Assembly: GCF_021228295.1 (NCBI RefSeq) | Contig: NZ_JAJQPD010000004.1 | Coordinates: 1 to 64,000, forward strand | Source of the DNA: Agromyces humatus | GTDB lineage: Bacteria; Actinomycetota; Actinomycetes; Actinomycetales; Microbacteriaceae | Direction: 5' to 3' | DNA: 64,000 bases | Shown: one piece after another, positions 6,481 through 14,827 of the stretch | Numbering within the stretch: position 1 is the first letter of the stretch | How the letters are laid out: every line of letters begins with the position of its first letter | Translations under genes and position numbers: made by a program | The notes under the pieces: generated by a model | Database searches by the model: none | The model's input: only the letters and a program-made list of their open reading frames with translations | What the model was told of the DNA's origin: nothing

Positions 6481-8280
6481 ATGCCCCCGATGCGCACCGA
6501 GCACGACGCCGACGCGGCGCTCATCGAGCGCACGCGCCGGGGCGACCGTTCGGCGTTCGCGCAGCTGTGGCAGCGTCACGCTGCGTCGGGCCGCACCGTC
6601 GCCCGGTCGTACAGCTCGCTCGACCCCGACGACCTCGTCTCGGAGTCGTTCACCCGCATCTACGACGCGATCCTCGCGGGCAAGGGGCCGACGGCGGCAT
6701 TCCGCCCCTACCTCTTCACGACGATCCGCAACACCGCGGCGAGCTGGGGGCGCGCCCGCCATGAGACGAACCTCGAGACGCTCGAGTCCTTCGAAGACCC
6801 CGACACGAGCGAGGCGGCGACGCTCGACGCGCTCGACCGCTCGACGACCGCCCAGGCGTTCCGATCGCTGCCGAGCCGTTGGCAGGAGGTGCTCTGGTAC
6901 AGCGAGGTCGAGTACATGTCTCCGCAGCAGATCGCGCCGCTCGTGGGCATGAGCGCCAACAGCACCGCCGCGCTCGCGTATCGCGCGCGTGAGGGTCTGC
7001 GCCAGGCGTGGATCCGCGCGCACCTGAAGAACGCCACCGAGCCCGACTGCCGGTGGACCATCGACCGGCTCGGCACCTACACGCGCGGCAAGCTGCGGGC
7101 GCGTGACACCGCGAAGCTCGAGGCGCACCTCGACGAGTGCGCGCGCTGCACGATCGTCGCGGCCGAGGCCCGCGAGGTCGGTTCGCGCCTCGCGCTCGTG
7201 CTGCTGCCCCTCGCCGCCGGCATCGGCGGGGCGACCGCGTACTCCGGATGGCTCTCGCAGGGCGCCCCCGTGGCCGACTACGCGATGGGCGCGGCCGGGG
7301 TGGCCGGCGCCGCCGCGAGTGCGGGTACGACGTCGGGTACGACGTCGGCATCCGGAATCGCCGCCGGAAGCGCAGGTTCGGCAGGCGCGGGCGCAGGGGC
7401 GAGCGCCGGTGCCGGCTCTGCGGGCGGGGGCGCCACCGGTGCCGGTATCGCGATCGGCGCCGGGGCTGCGGTCGCGGCGGCGGTCGTGGCGGCGGCCGTC
7501 ATGCTGCCGGGTCTCATGGCACCCGATCAGCCGGCGCCCGCACCGGCGCTCGAGTCGCAGGCGGCGGTCGATGCGCCCGAGGCGGACACCCTCCCCGAGC
7601 CGTCACCGGCCGCCGACGCACCCCTGCCCATGCAGCCGCGCACCGTCGAACCCGATGCGGTCGCGGTGCCCGAGGCGCCGGCAGCCGACCCGGCACCGGC
7701 ACCCGACCCGGCACCGGCACCGGCACCCGCCCAGCCGGGCCCGCCCGCACCCCCGCCACCGGTCGACACCCTCGCCCTGCCGCCCACCGTCTCGTCGATC
7801 GACACCGCGGGCGGCATCGCACAACCGATCATGAGCGGCACGGCCGAGCCCGAAGCGATCGTCACCGTCGAAGGGGGCGGGGGCTCGTGGACGACCGTGG
7901 CCGGGTCATCCGGCGCATTCTCGATCGAACCGGCCGGGCTCCCGGTCGGCCGCACCGAGCTCGCCATCACGCAGACCGACATCGCCGGCAACGTCTCGAC
8001 GCCCACGGTCGTCGGCGTCGACCTGGTCGCGCCGAGCCTCGTCATCGACGCGACCGACACGCGCCGGCCGATCATCACGCTGTCGGGTGTGGGCGGAACC
8101 ACCGTCGAGCTCGTGTTCGGCGGCATCACGACCGAGATCGTGACGCTCGACGGCGGCAGCGTCGAGCTGCGAGGCAACGTGCTCGCGAACATCATCACGA
8201 TGTCGAATCCCGAGATCTCGATGCGCTACCTCGCCGGCGACCGCGCGGGGGCCTGGGCGCCGGCAACCTACGTCGGCTGA
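6481..8280 (+). CDS. ECF-type sigma factor fused to zinc finger, membrane segments and a C-terminal Ig-like region
   Basis: A 599-residue fusion protein. Residues about 10-90 resemble sigma region 2 (DLVSESFTRIYDAI, FRPYLFTTIRNTAASWGR) and about 130-180 sigma region 4 (LPSRWQEVLWYSEVEYMSPQQIA). An anti-sigma-like zinc finger follows, with H216, C220 and C223 in HLDECARC. A hydrophobic stretch near 233-254 is followed by a very Gly/Ala/Ser-rich linker, a second stronger membrane segment near 326-346, an Ala/Pro-rich linker (about 350-425), then two regions resembling bacterial Ig-like repeats (VTVEGGGGSWTTVAGSSGAFSI and its successor). Sigma factors with fused zinc-finger/membrane extensions are known in actinobacteria. 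A membrane-tethered, signal-released sigma factor is the natural inference. AAGGAG precedes the ATG. Confidence 0.78.
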   Translation: MPPMRTEHDADAALIERTRRGDRSAFAQLWQRHAASGRTVARSYSSLDPDDLVSESFTRIYDAILAGKGPTAAFRPYLFTTIRNTAASWGRARHETNLETLESFEDPDTSEAATLDALDRSTTAQAFRSLPSRWQEVLWYSEVEYMSPQQIAPLVGMSANSTAALAYRAREGLRQAWIRAHLKNATEPDCRWTIDRLGTYTRGKLRARDTAKLEAHLDECARCTIVAAEAREVGSRLALVLLPLAAGIGGATAYSGWLSQGAPVADYAMGAAGVAGAAASAGTTSGTTSASGIAAGSAGSAGAGAGASAGAGSAGGGATGAGIAIGAGAAVAAAVVAAAVMLPGLMAPDQPAPAPALESQAAVDAPEADTLPEPSPAADAPLPMQPRTVEPDAVAVPEAPAADPAPAPDPAPAPAPAQPGPPAPPPPVDTLALPPTVSSIDTAGGIAQPIMSGTAEPEAIVTVEGGGGSWTTVAGSSGAFSIEPAGLPVGRTELAITQTDIAGNVSTPTVVGVDLVAPSLVIDATDTRRPIITLSGVGGTTVELVFGGITTEIVTLDGGSVELRGNVLANIITMSNPEISMRYLAGDRAGAWAPATYVG

Positions 8281-8296
8281 GCCCGCACATGCCCGG

Positions 8297-8309
8297 TACT
8301 CTGGGCGGA
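8297..8309 (+). promoter_or_regulatory. -10 box of a probable leaderless purU transcript
   Basis: TACTCT at 8297-8302 is followed by six bases and then the ATG at 8309. No Shine-Dalgarno lies between, so transcription probably starts at or next to the A of the start codon. The same arrangement recurs at several other genes here. Confidence 0.5.
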
Positions 8310-9184
8310 TGACCACGCCGCCGCCCGCGCCCGAGCACCTGTATCACTGGGTCGTGACCCTCAGCTGCATCGACGGACCCGGCATCGTGCACGCGATCTC
8401 GGGTGCGATCGTCGCGGCCCGCGGCAACATCACCGAGAGCCAGCAGTTCGCGAGTCTCGACACGGGCCGCTTCTTCATGCGCCTGCAGGTCGAGTCTCAG
8501 GCCACGCGGGAGGAGTTCGAGGCGGCGCTCGCGCCGGTCACCGAGCGCTGGCAGATGCAGTGGCACCTCGACGAGGTGGGGCGTGCACTGCGCACCCTCG
8601 TGCTCGCCTCGACCGCCGGGCACTGCGTCAACGACCTGCTGTTCCGCCAGCGGGCCGGACAGCTGCCGGTCGAGATCCCGCTCGTGCTCTCGAACCACGG
8701 CACGCTGCGCGACCTCGTCGACTTCTACGGCGTGCCGTTCGAGTCGCTGGCGGTGACGGATGCCGCGTCGAAGGCCGCATTCGAGGCGCGCGTGCTCGCC
8801 GCCGTCGACGAGCACGACATCGAGCTCGTCGTGCTCGCGCGGTACATGCAGATCCTCTCGCCCGAGCTGTGCGACGAGCTCGCGGGCCGGTGCATCAACA
8901 TCCACCACTCGTTCCTGCCTGGCTTCAAGGGGGCCAACCCCTACCGGCAGGCGCACGCCCGCGGGGTGAAGCTCATCGGCGCGACCGCGCACTTCGTGAC
9001 GAGCGACCTCGACGAGGGGCCGATCATCGAACAGAACGTCGTGCGGGTCGACCACTCGCGCAGCCCGAGCGAACTCGTCGCGATCGGCCAAGACGAAGAG
9101 AGCCGCACGCTCAGCCAGGCCGTGAAGTGGTTCGCCGAGCGCCGAGTGCTGCTCGACGGTGCCCGCACCATCATCTTCCGCTGA
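8309..9184 (+). CDS. purU: Formyltetrahydrofolate deformylase PurU
   Basis: A 291-residue enzyme that hydrolyses 10-formyltetrahydrofolate to formate and tetrahydrofolate. An N-terminal ACT-type regulatory domain (VTLSCIDGPGIVHAISGAI, residues about 12-90) is followed by the formyltransferase-like hydrolase domain with the catalytic segment NIHHSFLPGFKGANPY near 197-212 and IGATAHFVTSDLDEGPII near 226-244. The first holds the conserved Asn and His, the second the catalytic Asp; the ACT domain separates it from PurN. It stands alone between the sigma factor and a small membrane protein. It probably balances one-carbon pools rather than serving the purine operon at 46.6-48.8 kb directly. Confidence 0.95.
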   Translation: MTTPPPAPEHLYHWVVTLSCIDGPGIVHAISGAIVAARGNITESQQFASLDTGRFFMRLQVESQATREEFEAALAPVTERWQMQWHLDEVGRALRTLVLASTAGHCVNDLLFRQRAGQLPVEIPLVLSNHGTLRDLVDFYGVPFESLAVTDAASKAAFEARVLAAVDEHDIELVVLARYMQILSPELCDELAGRCINIHHSFLPGFKGANPYRQAHARGVKLIGATAHFVTSDLDEGPIIEQNVVRVDHSRSPSELVAIGQDEESRTLSQAVKWFAERRVLLDGARTIIFR

Positions 9185-9222
9185 GCGGCGTGCCGCCGGG
9201 CGCGCGGGTAGGCTTGAGGGTC

Positions 9223-9591
9223 GTGAGCACCGCACCAGCAGACCCCCAGCAGCCCAAGATCTCGCCGAACGACGTGCTGCGATTCTTCCTCGAGCTGTTC
9301 GCGTTCGTGTCGCTCGGCATCTGGGGGTTCCTGGCGTTCCCCCTTCCGTGGCCGGGGATCCTGATCGGCATCGGCGCACCGTTGCTCGCCATCCTCGCGT
9401 GGGCGCTGTTCGTGTCGCCGAAGTCGGTCTTCCGCATCGACACGTTCGGCAAGGCGCTCGTCGAGATCGCCGTGTTCTCGGCGGCGGCAATCGGGTGGTG
9501 GACCCTCGGGCAGCCGATCGTCGCGGTCGTGTTCGCCGTCGTCGCCGCAGTGAGCGGAATCCTGAACGGCCGCAAGGAACTCGCCCGCTGA
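9223..9591 (+). CDS. Small YrdB-like (DUF2568) membrane protein
   Basis: A 122-residue integral membrane protein with about four hydrophobic segments (LFAFVSLGIWGFLAF; LIGIGAPLLAILAWALF; LVEIAVFSAAAIGWW; VVFAVVAAVSGIL). The pattern LRFFLELFAFVSLGIWGF and the overall length match the YrdB/DUF2568 family, whose function is unknown. The GTG at 9223 is preceded by TAGGCT at 9209-9214 with an eight-base gap and no ribosome site, suggesting leaderless expression. It is convergent with the membrane protein ending at 9633. Confidence 0.7.
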   Translation: MSTAPADPQQPKISPNDVLRFFLELFAFVSLGIWGFLAFPLPWPGILIGIGAPLLAILAWALFVSPKSVFRIDTFGKALVEIAVFSAAAIGWWTLGQPIVAVVFAVVAAVSGILNGRKELAR

Positions 9592-9632
9592 CGATCGGCG
9601 CGACACGCGAACGTGATCGATGACGACCGACG

Positions 9633-10721
9633 CTACACGGCGACCGGTTCGCCCGTCGGCTCGGTGACCCGCTCGTCGGAAGCGGTCGCGTCCGGCCCGG
9701 CCGTGCCGGCCGTGCGGAAGTGGCCGACGACCGACAGCAGCAACCCACCGACCGCCCAGGCGGCGAGCACCAGCCATGGGAACGTCGTGTCGGCGGCGGG
9801 GAAGTACGACAACTCGCGCACGAGCGTCGCCGCGGCCCCCGGCGGGAACCACTGGCCGACCTCGCCCCACGGCACCGGGTAGAACTCCTTGGGAACCGCG
9901 ACTCCCGAGATCGGGTTTGCGAAGAGCAGTATGACGACCGGACCCACGGCGATGCCCGCGCGGCCGATGAGCGCCACGAACCCGGTGATCGGTGCGGCGA
10001 TCGCCGCGAGGGCGAGTGCGATGGCGGCGGAGTTGATCCAGTAGTCGCCCTGCAGTGCGCCGAACCAGCCCTGGAGGATGGCCGTGAGCACGAGACCGCC
10101 GGCGGCGGAGTAGACGAGCACCGCTGTGACGCGACGCATGGCGCCGATGACGACGATCGAGATCGCGATGCCGCCGAGCATGCCTCCGAGCACGAGCGGG
10201 AAGAGCGCTGCCGTGAGGCCGGTGCCGCGCGGGTCGGTGTCGGCGAGCGGAACGACATCGGTGACGACGATGTCGATGCGGGGTGGCGCCGAGGGAGCGC
10301 CGGCGGCCTGCGCGGCCGCGGCGGCCTGGGCGTTCACGCCCTCTTCGAGGCCGGTCGCGATGCCGTCCAGCAGCTGGGTCACGACGAGGCTCGACGCCGA
10401 CGAGGTGAGCACCTCGGGCTCGGCGGCGAGCACGATCGCACCGTATGCATCGCGCGACTCGATGGCGGCCACGGCCGCGTCGCGGTCGTCGACCTCGGTG
10501 AAGGCGATGGCTCCGGGCTGCTGTTCGTCGACGGCGGCCTCGGCGGCGGCGACCGCGTCGGCCGGCCCGGAGATGGCGATCGGCAGGTCGTTCGGTTCGG
10601 CCGTGACCGCGGGCCAGGCGAACGCGAGCACGATGACCCCGACGATGGCCGCGAGCGCGAGCGCGAGTGCGATGACGCGGCTGATCGGGGTGTGCGCGGT
10701 GGTGGCATCCGAGTGGGCCAT
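9633..10721 (-). CDS. ABC-2-like integral membrane protein under TetR control
   Basis: A 362-residue protein with one N-terminal membrane segment (VIALALALAAIVGVIVLAFAW), a soluble loop of about 130 residues, and five or six further membrane segments toward the C-terminus. This layout is that of ABC-2 / YhgE-Pip-like drug-export permeases, but no ATPase gene is adjacent. I chose ATG at 10721 because AGGAGGAG precedes it; the frame stays open upstream but that stretch covers the promoter and operator. It is divergent from the TetR gene at 10844 with a palindrome between, so induction by a toxic compound or lipid is likely. Substrate unknown. Confidence 0.68.
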   Translation of the reverse strand: MAHSDATTAHTPISRVIALALALAAIVGVIVLAFAWPAVTAEPNDLPIAISGPADAVAAAEAAVDEQQPGAIAFTEVDDRDAAVAAIESRDAYGAIVLAAEPEVLTSSASSLVVTQLLDGIATGLEEGVNAQAAAAAQAAGAPSAPPRIDIVVTDVVPLADTDPRGTGLTAALFPLVLGGMLGGIAISIVVIGAMRRVTAVLVYSAAGGLVLTAILQGWFGALQGDYWINSAAIALALAAIAAPITGFVALIGRAGIAVGPVVILLFANPISGVAVPKEFYPVPWGEVGQWFPPGAAATLVRELSYFPAADTTFPWLVLAAWAVGGLLLSVVGHFRTAGTAGPDATASDERVTEPTGEPVAV

Positions 10722-10760
10722 GGTCTCCTCCTGACAGGAACGTGCGGCGCATCTCATAAA

Positions 10761-10774
10761 AACGAACATTCGTT
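10761..10774. promoter_or_regulatory. TetR operator between divergent genes
   Basis: AACGAA-CA-TTCGTT is a perfect palindrome around a 2-bp centre. A related partial site, AACGTTCATTCG, lies near 10813-10825. For the minus-strand gene, TTGACA (complement of 10805-10810), a 17-nt spacer and CATTCT place the start of transcription at the edge of this palindrome. For the plus strand, TATGCT at 10799-10804 is a likely -10 of the tetR gene. The site is well placed to repress both. Confidence 0.72.
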
Positions 10775-10843
10775 CTTTATCAGAATGCACCTGCCGCCTA
10801 TGCTTGTCAAGAACGTTCATTCGGTTTTCCGAGGGAGGGCGCG

Positions 10844-11434
10844 ATGCCGAAGGTGACCGCCGAGTACCGAGCCGCCAAGCGCGACGAGATCATCGACGCA
10901 GCGACGCGGTGCTTCGCGGCGAAGGGCTACCAGCGAACGTCGATGGCCGACATCATCGACGAGGCCGGGCTCTCAGCGGGCGCCATCTACGGTCACTTCG
11001 CCGGCAAGAAGGAGCTGTTCGCGGCTGCCGCCGGCAAGGTGCTCGAGGCCCGCCAATCCGAACTGGCCGCTCGCAGCGCCGATCGCGAGCCGCTGTCGCC
11101 CGGCGAGGTGATCGCGGTGCTCATCGAGGGCATCCGCCGCGTGCCGTTCAGCGGCGTCATCGTGCAACTGTGGGCCGAGGCGGCGGTCGACCCCGAGATC
11201 CGCGAACTCGTCGCGGGCGTGCTCAGCCGCATCCGCGAGACGGTGCGCACGCACCTTGCCGAGTGGGCTGCTGCCGCTCCCGGCCGCGTCGACGGCGACC
11301 CCGACGCGTGGGCGCACCGGGTCGCGCCCGTGGTGATCGGACTCGCCCCGGGATTCATGATCCAGCGCGTCGTCGCCCCGGGCTTCGACGAGGAGGCGTA
11401 CCTCGCGGCGCTCCCCGAGATGCTCCCCCACTGA
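10844..11434 (+). CDS. TetR/AcrR-family transcriptional regulator
   Basis: A 196-residue repressor. The N-terminal helix-turn-helix (about residues 8-55) reads RDEIIDAATRCFAAKGYQRTSMADI and continues with AGLSAGAIYGHFAGKKEL, a textbook TetR DNA-binding domain; the remaining alpha-helical part is the ligand and dimer domain and is not specific enough to name a ligand. GGGAGG lies upstream of the ATG. It is divergent from the membrane protein at 9633-10721 and very probably regulates it and itself through the palindrome at 10761-10774. Confidence 0.93.
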   Translation: MPKVTAEYRAAKRDEIIDAATRCFAAKGYQRTSMADIIDEAGLSAGAIYGHFAGKKELFAAAAGKVLEARQSELAARSADREPLSPGEVIAVLIEGIRRVPFSGVIVQLWAEAAVDPEIRELVAGVLSRIRETVRTHLAEWAAAAPGRVDGDPDAWAHRVAPVVIGLAPGFMIQRVVAPGFDEEAYLAALPEMLPH

Positions 11435-11502
11435 ACGGACCGAGCGGATGCCCCGGGGCGTCGCACGACCGGGCGGCATCGGCTCGCTCGCAGCTCAGGT
11501 CG

Positions 11503-12288
11503 TCAGATGCCCTGCCACGCGGGCTTGTTCGCGTAGGCGTATCGGTAGTAGTCGAGGTTGTCGAGCTGCGACGCGGCCGACTCGTCGACGATGACCGTCG
11601 TGTGGGGGTGCAGCTGGATGGCAGAGCCGGGCTGGTTCGCCGAGACCGGCCCCTCGACGGCCGCCGCGACCGCGTGCGCCTTGGCCTCGCCGAAGGCGAG
11701 CAGCACGAGGTGCCGGGCGCGCAGGATCGTGCCGATGCCCTGCGTGATGCAGTGCATGGGCACCTCGTCGGGGCTGTCGAAGAAGCGGGCGTTGTCGACG
11801 CGGGTCGGCTCGGTGAGCGTCTTCACGCGCGTGAGCGATGCGAGCGACGAGCCCGGCTCGTTGAAGCCGATGTGCCCGGTGCGCCCGATGCCGAGGATCT
11901 GCAGGTCGATGCCGCCCGCCGTCGTGATCGCCGCCTCGTAGTCGGCGCCCGCGTGCTCGATGCCCGCCGGGTCGCCGTTCGGAACACGCACGAGCTCGGG
12001 AGTGAGCCCGAGCGGCTCGACCACCTCGCGGGTGATGACCGCACGGTAGCTCTCGGGGTGACCGGCCGGCAGGCCCACGTACTCGTCGAGCGCGAACCCG
12101 CGAACCCCGCGCACGTCGAGACCGTCGGACGCGATGCGCGCCGCGAGGGCGCGGTAGGTCGCGAGCGGGGTCGACCCGGTCGCGAGGCCGAGCACCGCGT
12201 CGGGCTTCGACCTGATGAGCGACACGATCGCGCCCGCGACGAGCGCGCCCGCGGCATCCTGATCTGCGACGACTACGACTTCTGCCAT
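11503..12288 (-). CDS. nagB: Glucosamine-6-phosphate deaminase
   Basis: A 261-residue NagB. Motifs include LGLATGSTPLATY near residue 32, ALDEYVGL near 66 with the catalytic aspartate, and GIGRTGHIGFNEPGSS near 128-143, where aspartate, glutamate and histidine normally complete the site; the allosteric C-terminal extension of E. coli NagB is absent or short. It converts glucosamine-6-phosphate to fructose-6-phosphate and ammonia. It is the last gene of the GlcNAc operon, and its start overlaps the end of the upstream kinase gene by 16 nt. The operon's missing deacetylase step is probably met by NagA at 4949-6103. Confidence 0.95.
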   Translation of the reverse strand: MAEVVVVADQDAAGALVAGAIVSLIRSKPDAVLGLATGSTPLATYRALAARIASDGLDVRGVRGFALDEYVGLPAGHPESYRAVITREVVEPLGLTPELVRVPNGDPAGIEHAGADYEAAITTAGGIDLQILGIGRTGHIGFNEPGSSLASLTRVKTLTEPTRVDNARFFDSPDEVPMHCITQGIGTILRARHLVLLAFGEAKAHAVAAAVEGPVSANQPGSAIQLHPHTTVIVDESAASQLDNLDYYRYAYANKPAWQGI

Positions 12289-13193
12289 TGATCTGCTCCA
12301 ACCAGCGCAGCGCCGACGGCTGCTGCCGGGAATCCGAGGGGTAGGACCTGCACGCGAGCCGTGAGGTCGAGCGATGCGAGGAACGCCGACTCGGCGGCCC
12401 ACCCGTTCAGGATACGGTGCGTGCCGTCGAGGAGCGATTCGCCGAGCGCGGCGAGCCCGCCGCCGATGACGATCCGGTCGACGTCGGTCGTGAGCGCCAG
12501 CAGGCGCACGGCGGAGCCGACGCCCGTGAGGAATCGGTCGCGCACCCGCACCGCCCCGTCGTCGCCGGCCTCGGCGGCGTCGAACAGGTCGCGAGCGGGC
12601 AGCGCGGACGGTGTCGGCCACATGCGGGCGATCGCCGAGCCCGACGCGAGCGTCTCGAGGCAGCCGCGCTGGCCGCAGGCGCACCGCTCCCCCGTGGGGT
12701 CCACCGGGATGTGGCCGATCTCGCCGGCGACGCCGTGCCCGCCGCGCAGCAGCCTGCCGTCGAGCACGATGCCCGCGGCGAGCCCGGTGCCGAGGTTGAG
12801 GTAGGCCATCGACTCGGGCACCTCGCGCTCGGCGAGCAGGTGGTGGGCGCCGAGCGCGGCGGCTTTCACGTCGTTCTCGATGCGCACGTCGACGCCGAGC
12901 CGGTCGGCGAGGCGGGGGCCGAGGTCGAGGCCCTCGAGGCCCAGGTTCACGGCGTGGGCGACGCGTCCGCTGTCGCTGTCGACGGCGCCCGGGATGCCGA
13001 TTCCGATCGATGAGAACGCGGATGTCCCGGCCCCCGCGATCTCCGTCATCCGCGCGACCGTGCGCACCGCGGTCTCGATGACCGCCTCGGCCCCGAACCC
13101 CGTGGGCATGCGCACCTGCTCGCTCAGGTCGCCGTCGGCACCGATCGCGACGGCGGCCGTCTTCGTGCCGCCGATGTCGATGCCGAGCCTCAC
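12273..13193 (-). CDS. ROK-family kinase, probable N-acetylglucosamine kinase
   Basis: A 306-residue ROK sugar kinase: LGIDIGGTKTAAVAI at the N-terminus, YLNLGTGLAAGIVLDG in the second ATP loop, HIPVD and the zinc cluster CACGQRGCLE near residue 165-175. No DNA-binding domain. Its GTG start overlaps the nagZ stop in a GTGA junction, and it precedes nagB. In this order it should phosphorylate GlcNAc freed by the cytoplasmic NagZ. MurNAc kinase activity (MurK-like) is an alternative if the operon recycles muropeptides. A second ROK kinase lies at 1338-2315; they are related in family but clearly divergent. Confidence 0.82.
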   Translation of the reverse strand: MRLGIDIGGTKTAAVAIGADGDLSEQVRMPTGFGAEAVIETAVRTVARMTEIAGAGTSAFSSIGIGIPGAVDSDSGRVAHAVNLGLEGLDLGPRLADRLGVDVRIENDVKAAALGAHHLLAEREVPESMAYLNLGTGLAAGIVLDGRLLRGGHGVAGEIGHIPVDPTGERCACGQRGCLETLASGSAIARMWPTPSALPARDLFDAAEAGDDGAVRVRDRFLTGVGSAVRLLALTTDVDRIVIGGGLAALGESLLDGTHRILNGWAAESAFLASLDLTARVQVLPLGFPAAAVGAALVGADQWQKS

Positions 13194-14827
13194 GTGGCGG
13201 CCGGTGCGGTCGCCGCCGGTGCTGTCGCCGCGGCGGCGAGTACCTCGGGAACCGGCGGTGCGAGCGCACTCTCGACGAACGCGATGACGGCGTCGCCGAC
13301 GAGTCGGGACGCCCCGAACGTCGCGACATCGGCGTACGCCCGGTCGTGCGACGGCCAGCCCATGTCGATCACCACGACGTCATCGTGCTCGGCGCGCAGG
13401 GTGTCGATCGCGGCTCGTGCGAACGGGTGGCGGTGCAGGTCCTTGCCGATCACGAGCACCGCGCCGTCGAGCACGGCGCCGTCGAGCGTTGCGGCACCAC
13501 CGGACTCGCCGGCACGGGCGAGGTCTTGGCGCGGCCCCTGCTCGTCGGCGACCGCGATCACCGGCACCCGGGCGAGCCATGACGGCACCTGACGTGCGGC
13601 CTCCGCCGCGAACGGGCCCCAGGGCGCGCCGCCGATCGCGATGTTGGCGACGGTGTCGACGCGCACGACCGCGCCGATGCGCGCGGCTCGCGAGAGGCGC
13701 GAGCGCGCGGCATCCGCGATCTCGAACGCGTCGATGACGCGCGCGACGTCGACCACTGCGTGATGCGGCTCGATCGCGCTCGGCGCCGCCGCGGCGGCGG
13801 GCACCGCGGGTGCGCTCGAGCCGAGACCCCGTACCCGGGCTGCGGCCTCGCGGACGCGCTCGGCCGTCAACCGGCCCGCCGCGATCGCGGCCTCGACCGC
13901 CGACACGATCTCGGTGAGCTCGTCGTCGGTGTTGTCGGTTCCGATGCAGAGCAGGTCGCACCCGGCGGCGAGAGCGCGCACGGCGGCTTCGGGAATGCCG
14001 TGCACGCCGCTCGCCCCCGCCATGTCGAGGGCGTCGGTGACGATGACGCCCTCGAACCCGAGCTCCCCGCGGAGCAGTCCCTGCAGGATGCGCGGGGAGA
14101 GGGTGGCCGGATGTTCGGCATCGAGCTGCGGCAGCAGGATGTGCGAGGTCATGATCGTGCGCGAATCCGCCGCGATCGCAGCACGGAACGGCACGAGCTC
14201 GCGCGCGCGCAGCGTCTCGATCGGCAGGTCGACGACCGGCAGCTCGAGGTGCGAGTCGGTCGCCGTGTCACCGTGGCCCGGGAAGTGCTTCGCGCTGGCC
14301 GCGACGCCCGTCTGCTGCAGTCCGTCGATCCACGCCGCGGTGTGGCGGGCGACGAGCTCGGCGTCGGCTCCGAAGCTGCGCACGCCGATGACGGGGTTGT
14401 CGGGGTTGGCGTTGACGTCGACATCGGGTGCGAAGGTCAGGGTGCAACCCGTGCCGACGAGCGCCTCGCCGACGGCGGTCGCGACCCGGCGGGTGAGCTC
14501 GACGTCGTCGATGCGGCCGAGCACGGCGTTGCCGGGGAACGGCGCACCGCGATCGTAGAAGAGCCGCGTGACGTCGCCGCCCTCCTCGTCGATCGCGATC
14601 ACCGCGTCGGGATTCGCCCCGCGCAGGGTCGCGTTCAGCGTACGCAGTTGCTCGGCCGACTCGACGTTCTGTCCGAAGATGCACACGCCGCCGAGGCCGT
14701 CGCGGAGGCGAGCGAGCACCCAGGCGGGTGCATCGGGCCCGTCGAATCCGGGAAGGAGGGTCGTCAGGATGTCCCGGCGCAGGCCGGCGGCGTCACCGGT
14801 CAGGGTCGTCGCGGTCGTGGCCGTCAT
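13190..14827 (-). CDS. nagZ: Cytoplasmic beta-N-acetylhexosaminidase, GH3 NagZ type
   Basis: A 545-residue glycoside hydrolase family 3 enzyme. It carries AIDEEGGDVTRL near residue 85, the NagZ loop KHFPGHGDTATDSH near 180-193 (its final histidine is the acid/base in NagZ enzymes) and the nucleophile aspartate in VTDALDMAGA near 263. After about residue 350 comes an Ala/Pro-rich link and a C-terminal alpha/beta domain, longer than the compact E. coli NagZ (about 340 residues). No signal peptide is visible, so it should act inside the cell on an imported GlcNAc disaccharide: chitobiose or GlcNAc-(anhydro)MurNAc. Its ATG overlaps the upstream permease stop, which ties hydrolysis to transport. 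Confidence 0.9.
   Translation of the reverse strand: MTATTATTLTGDAAGLRRDILTTLLPGFDGPDAPAWVLARLRDGLGGVCIFGQNVESAEQLRTLNATLRGANPDAVIAIDEEGGDVTRLFYDRGAPFPGNAVLGRIDDVELTRRVATAVGEALVGTGCTLTFAPDVDVNANPDNPVIGVRSFGADAELVARHTAAWIDGLQQTGVAASAKHFPGHGDTATDSHLELPVVDLPIETLRARELVPFRAAIAADSRTIMTSHILLPQLDAEHPATLSPRILQGLLRGELGFEGVIVTDALDMAGASGVHGIPEAAVRALAAGCDLLCIGTDNTDDELTEIVSAVEAAIAAGRLTAERVREAAARVRGLGSSAPAVPAAAAAPSAIEPHHAVVDVARVIDAFEIADAARSRLSRAARIGAVVRVDTVANIAIGGAPWGPFAAEAARQVPSWLARVPVIAVADEQGPRQDLARAGESGGAATLDGAVLDGAVLVIGKDLHRHPFARAAIDTLRAEHDDVVVIDMGWPSHDRAYADVATFGASRLVGDAVIAFVESALAPPVPEVLAAAATAPAATAPAAT

Noticed and set aside
11446..11466. GCCCCGGGGC palindrome between tetR and nagB as a shared terminator
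   Set aside because: Too short a stem with no loop and no T-run to call with confidence.
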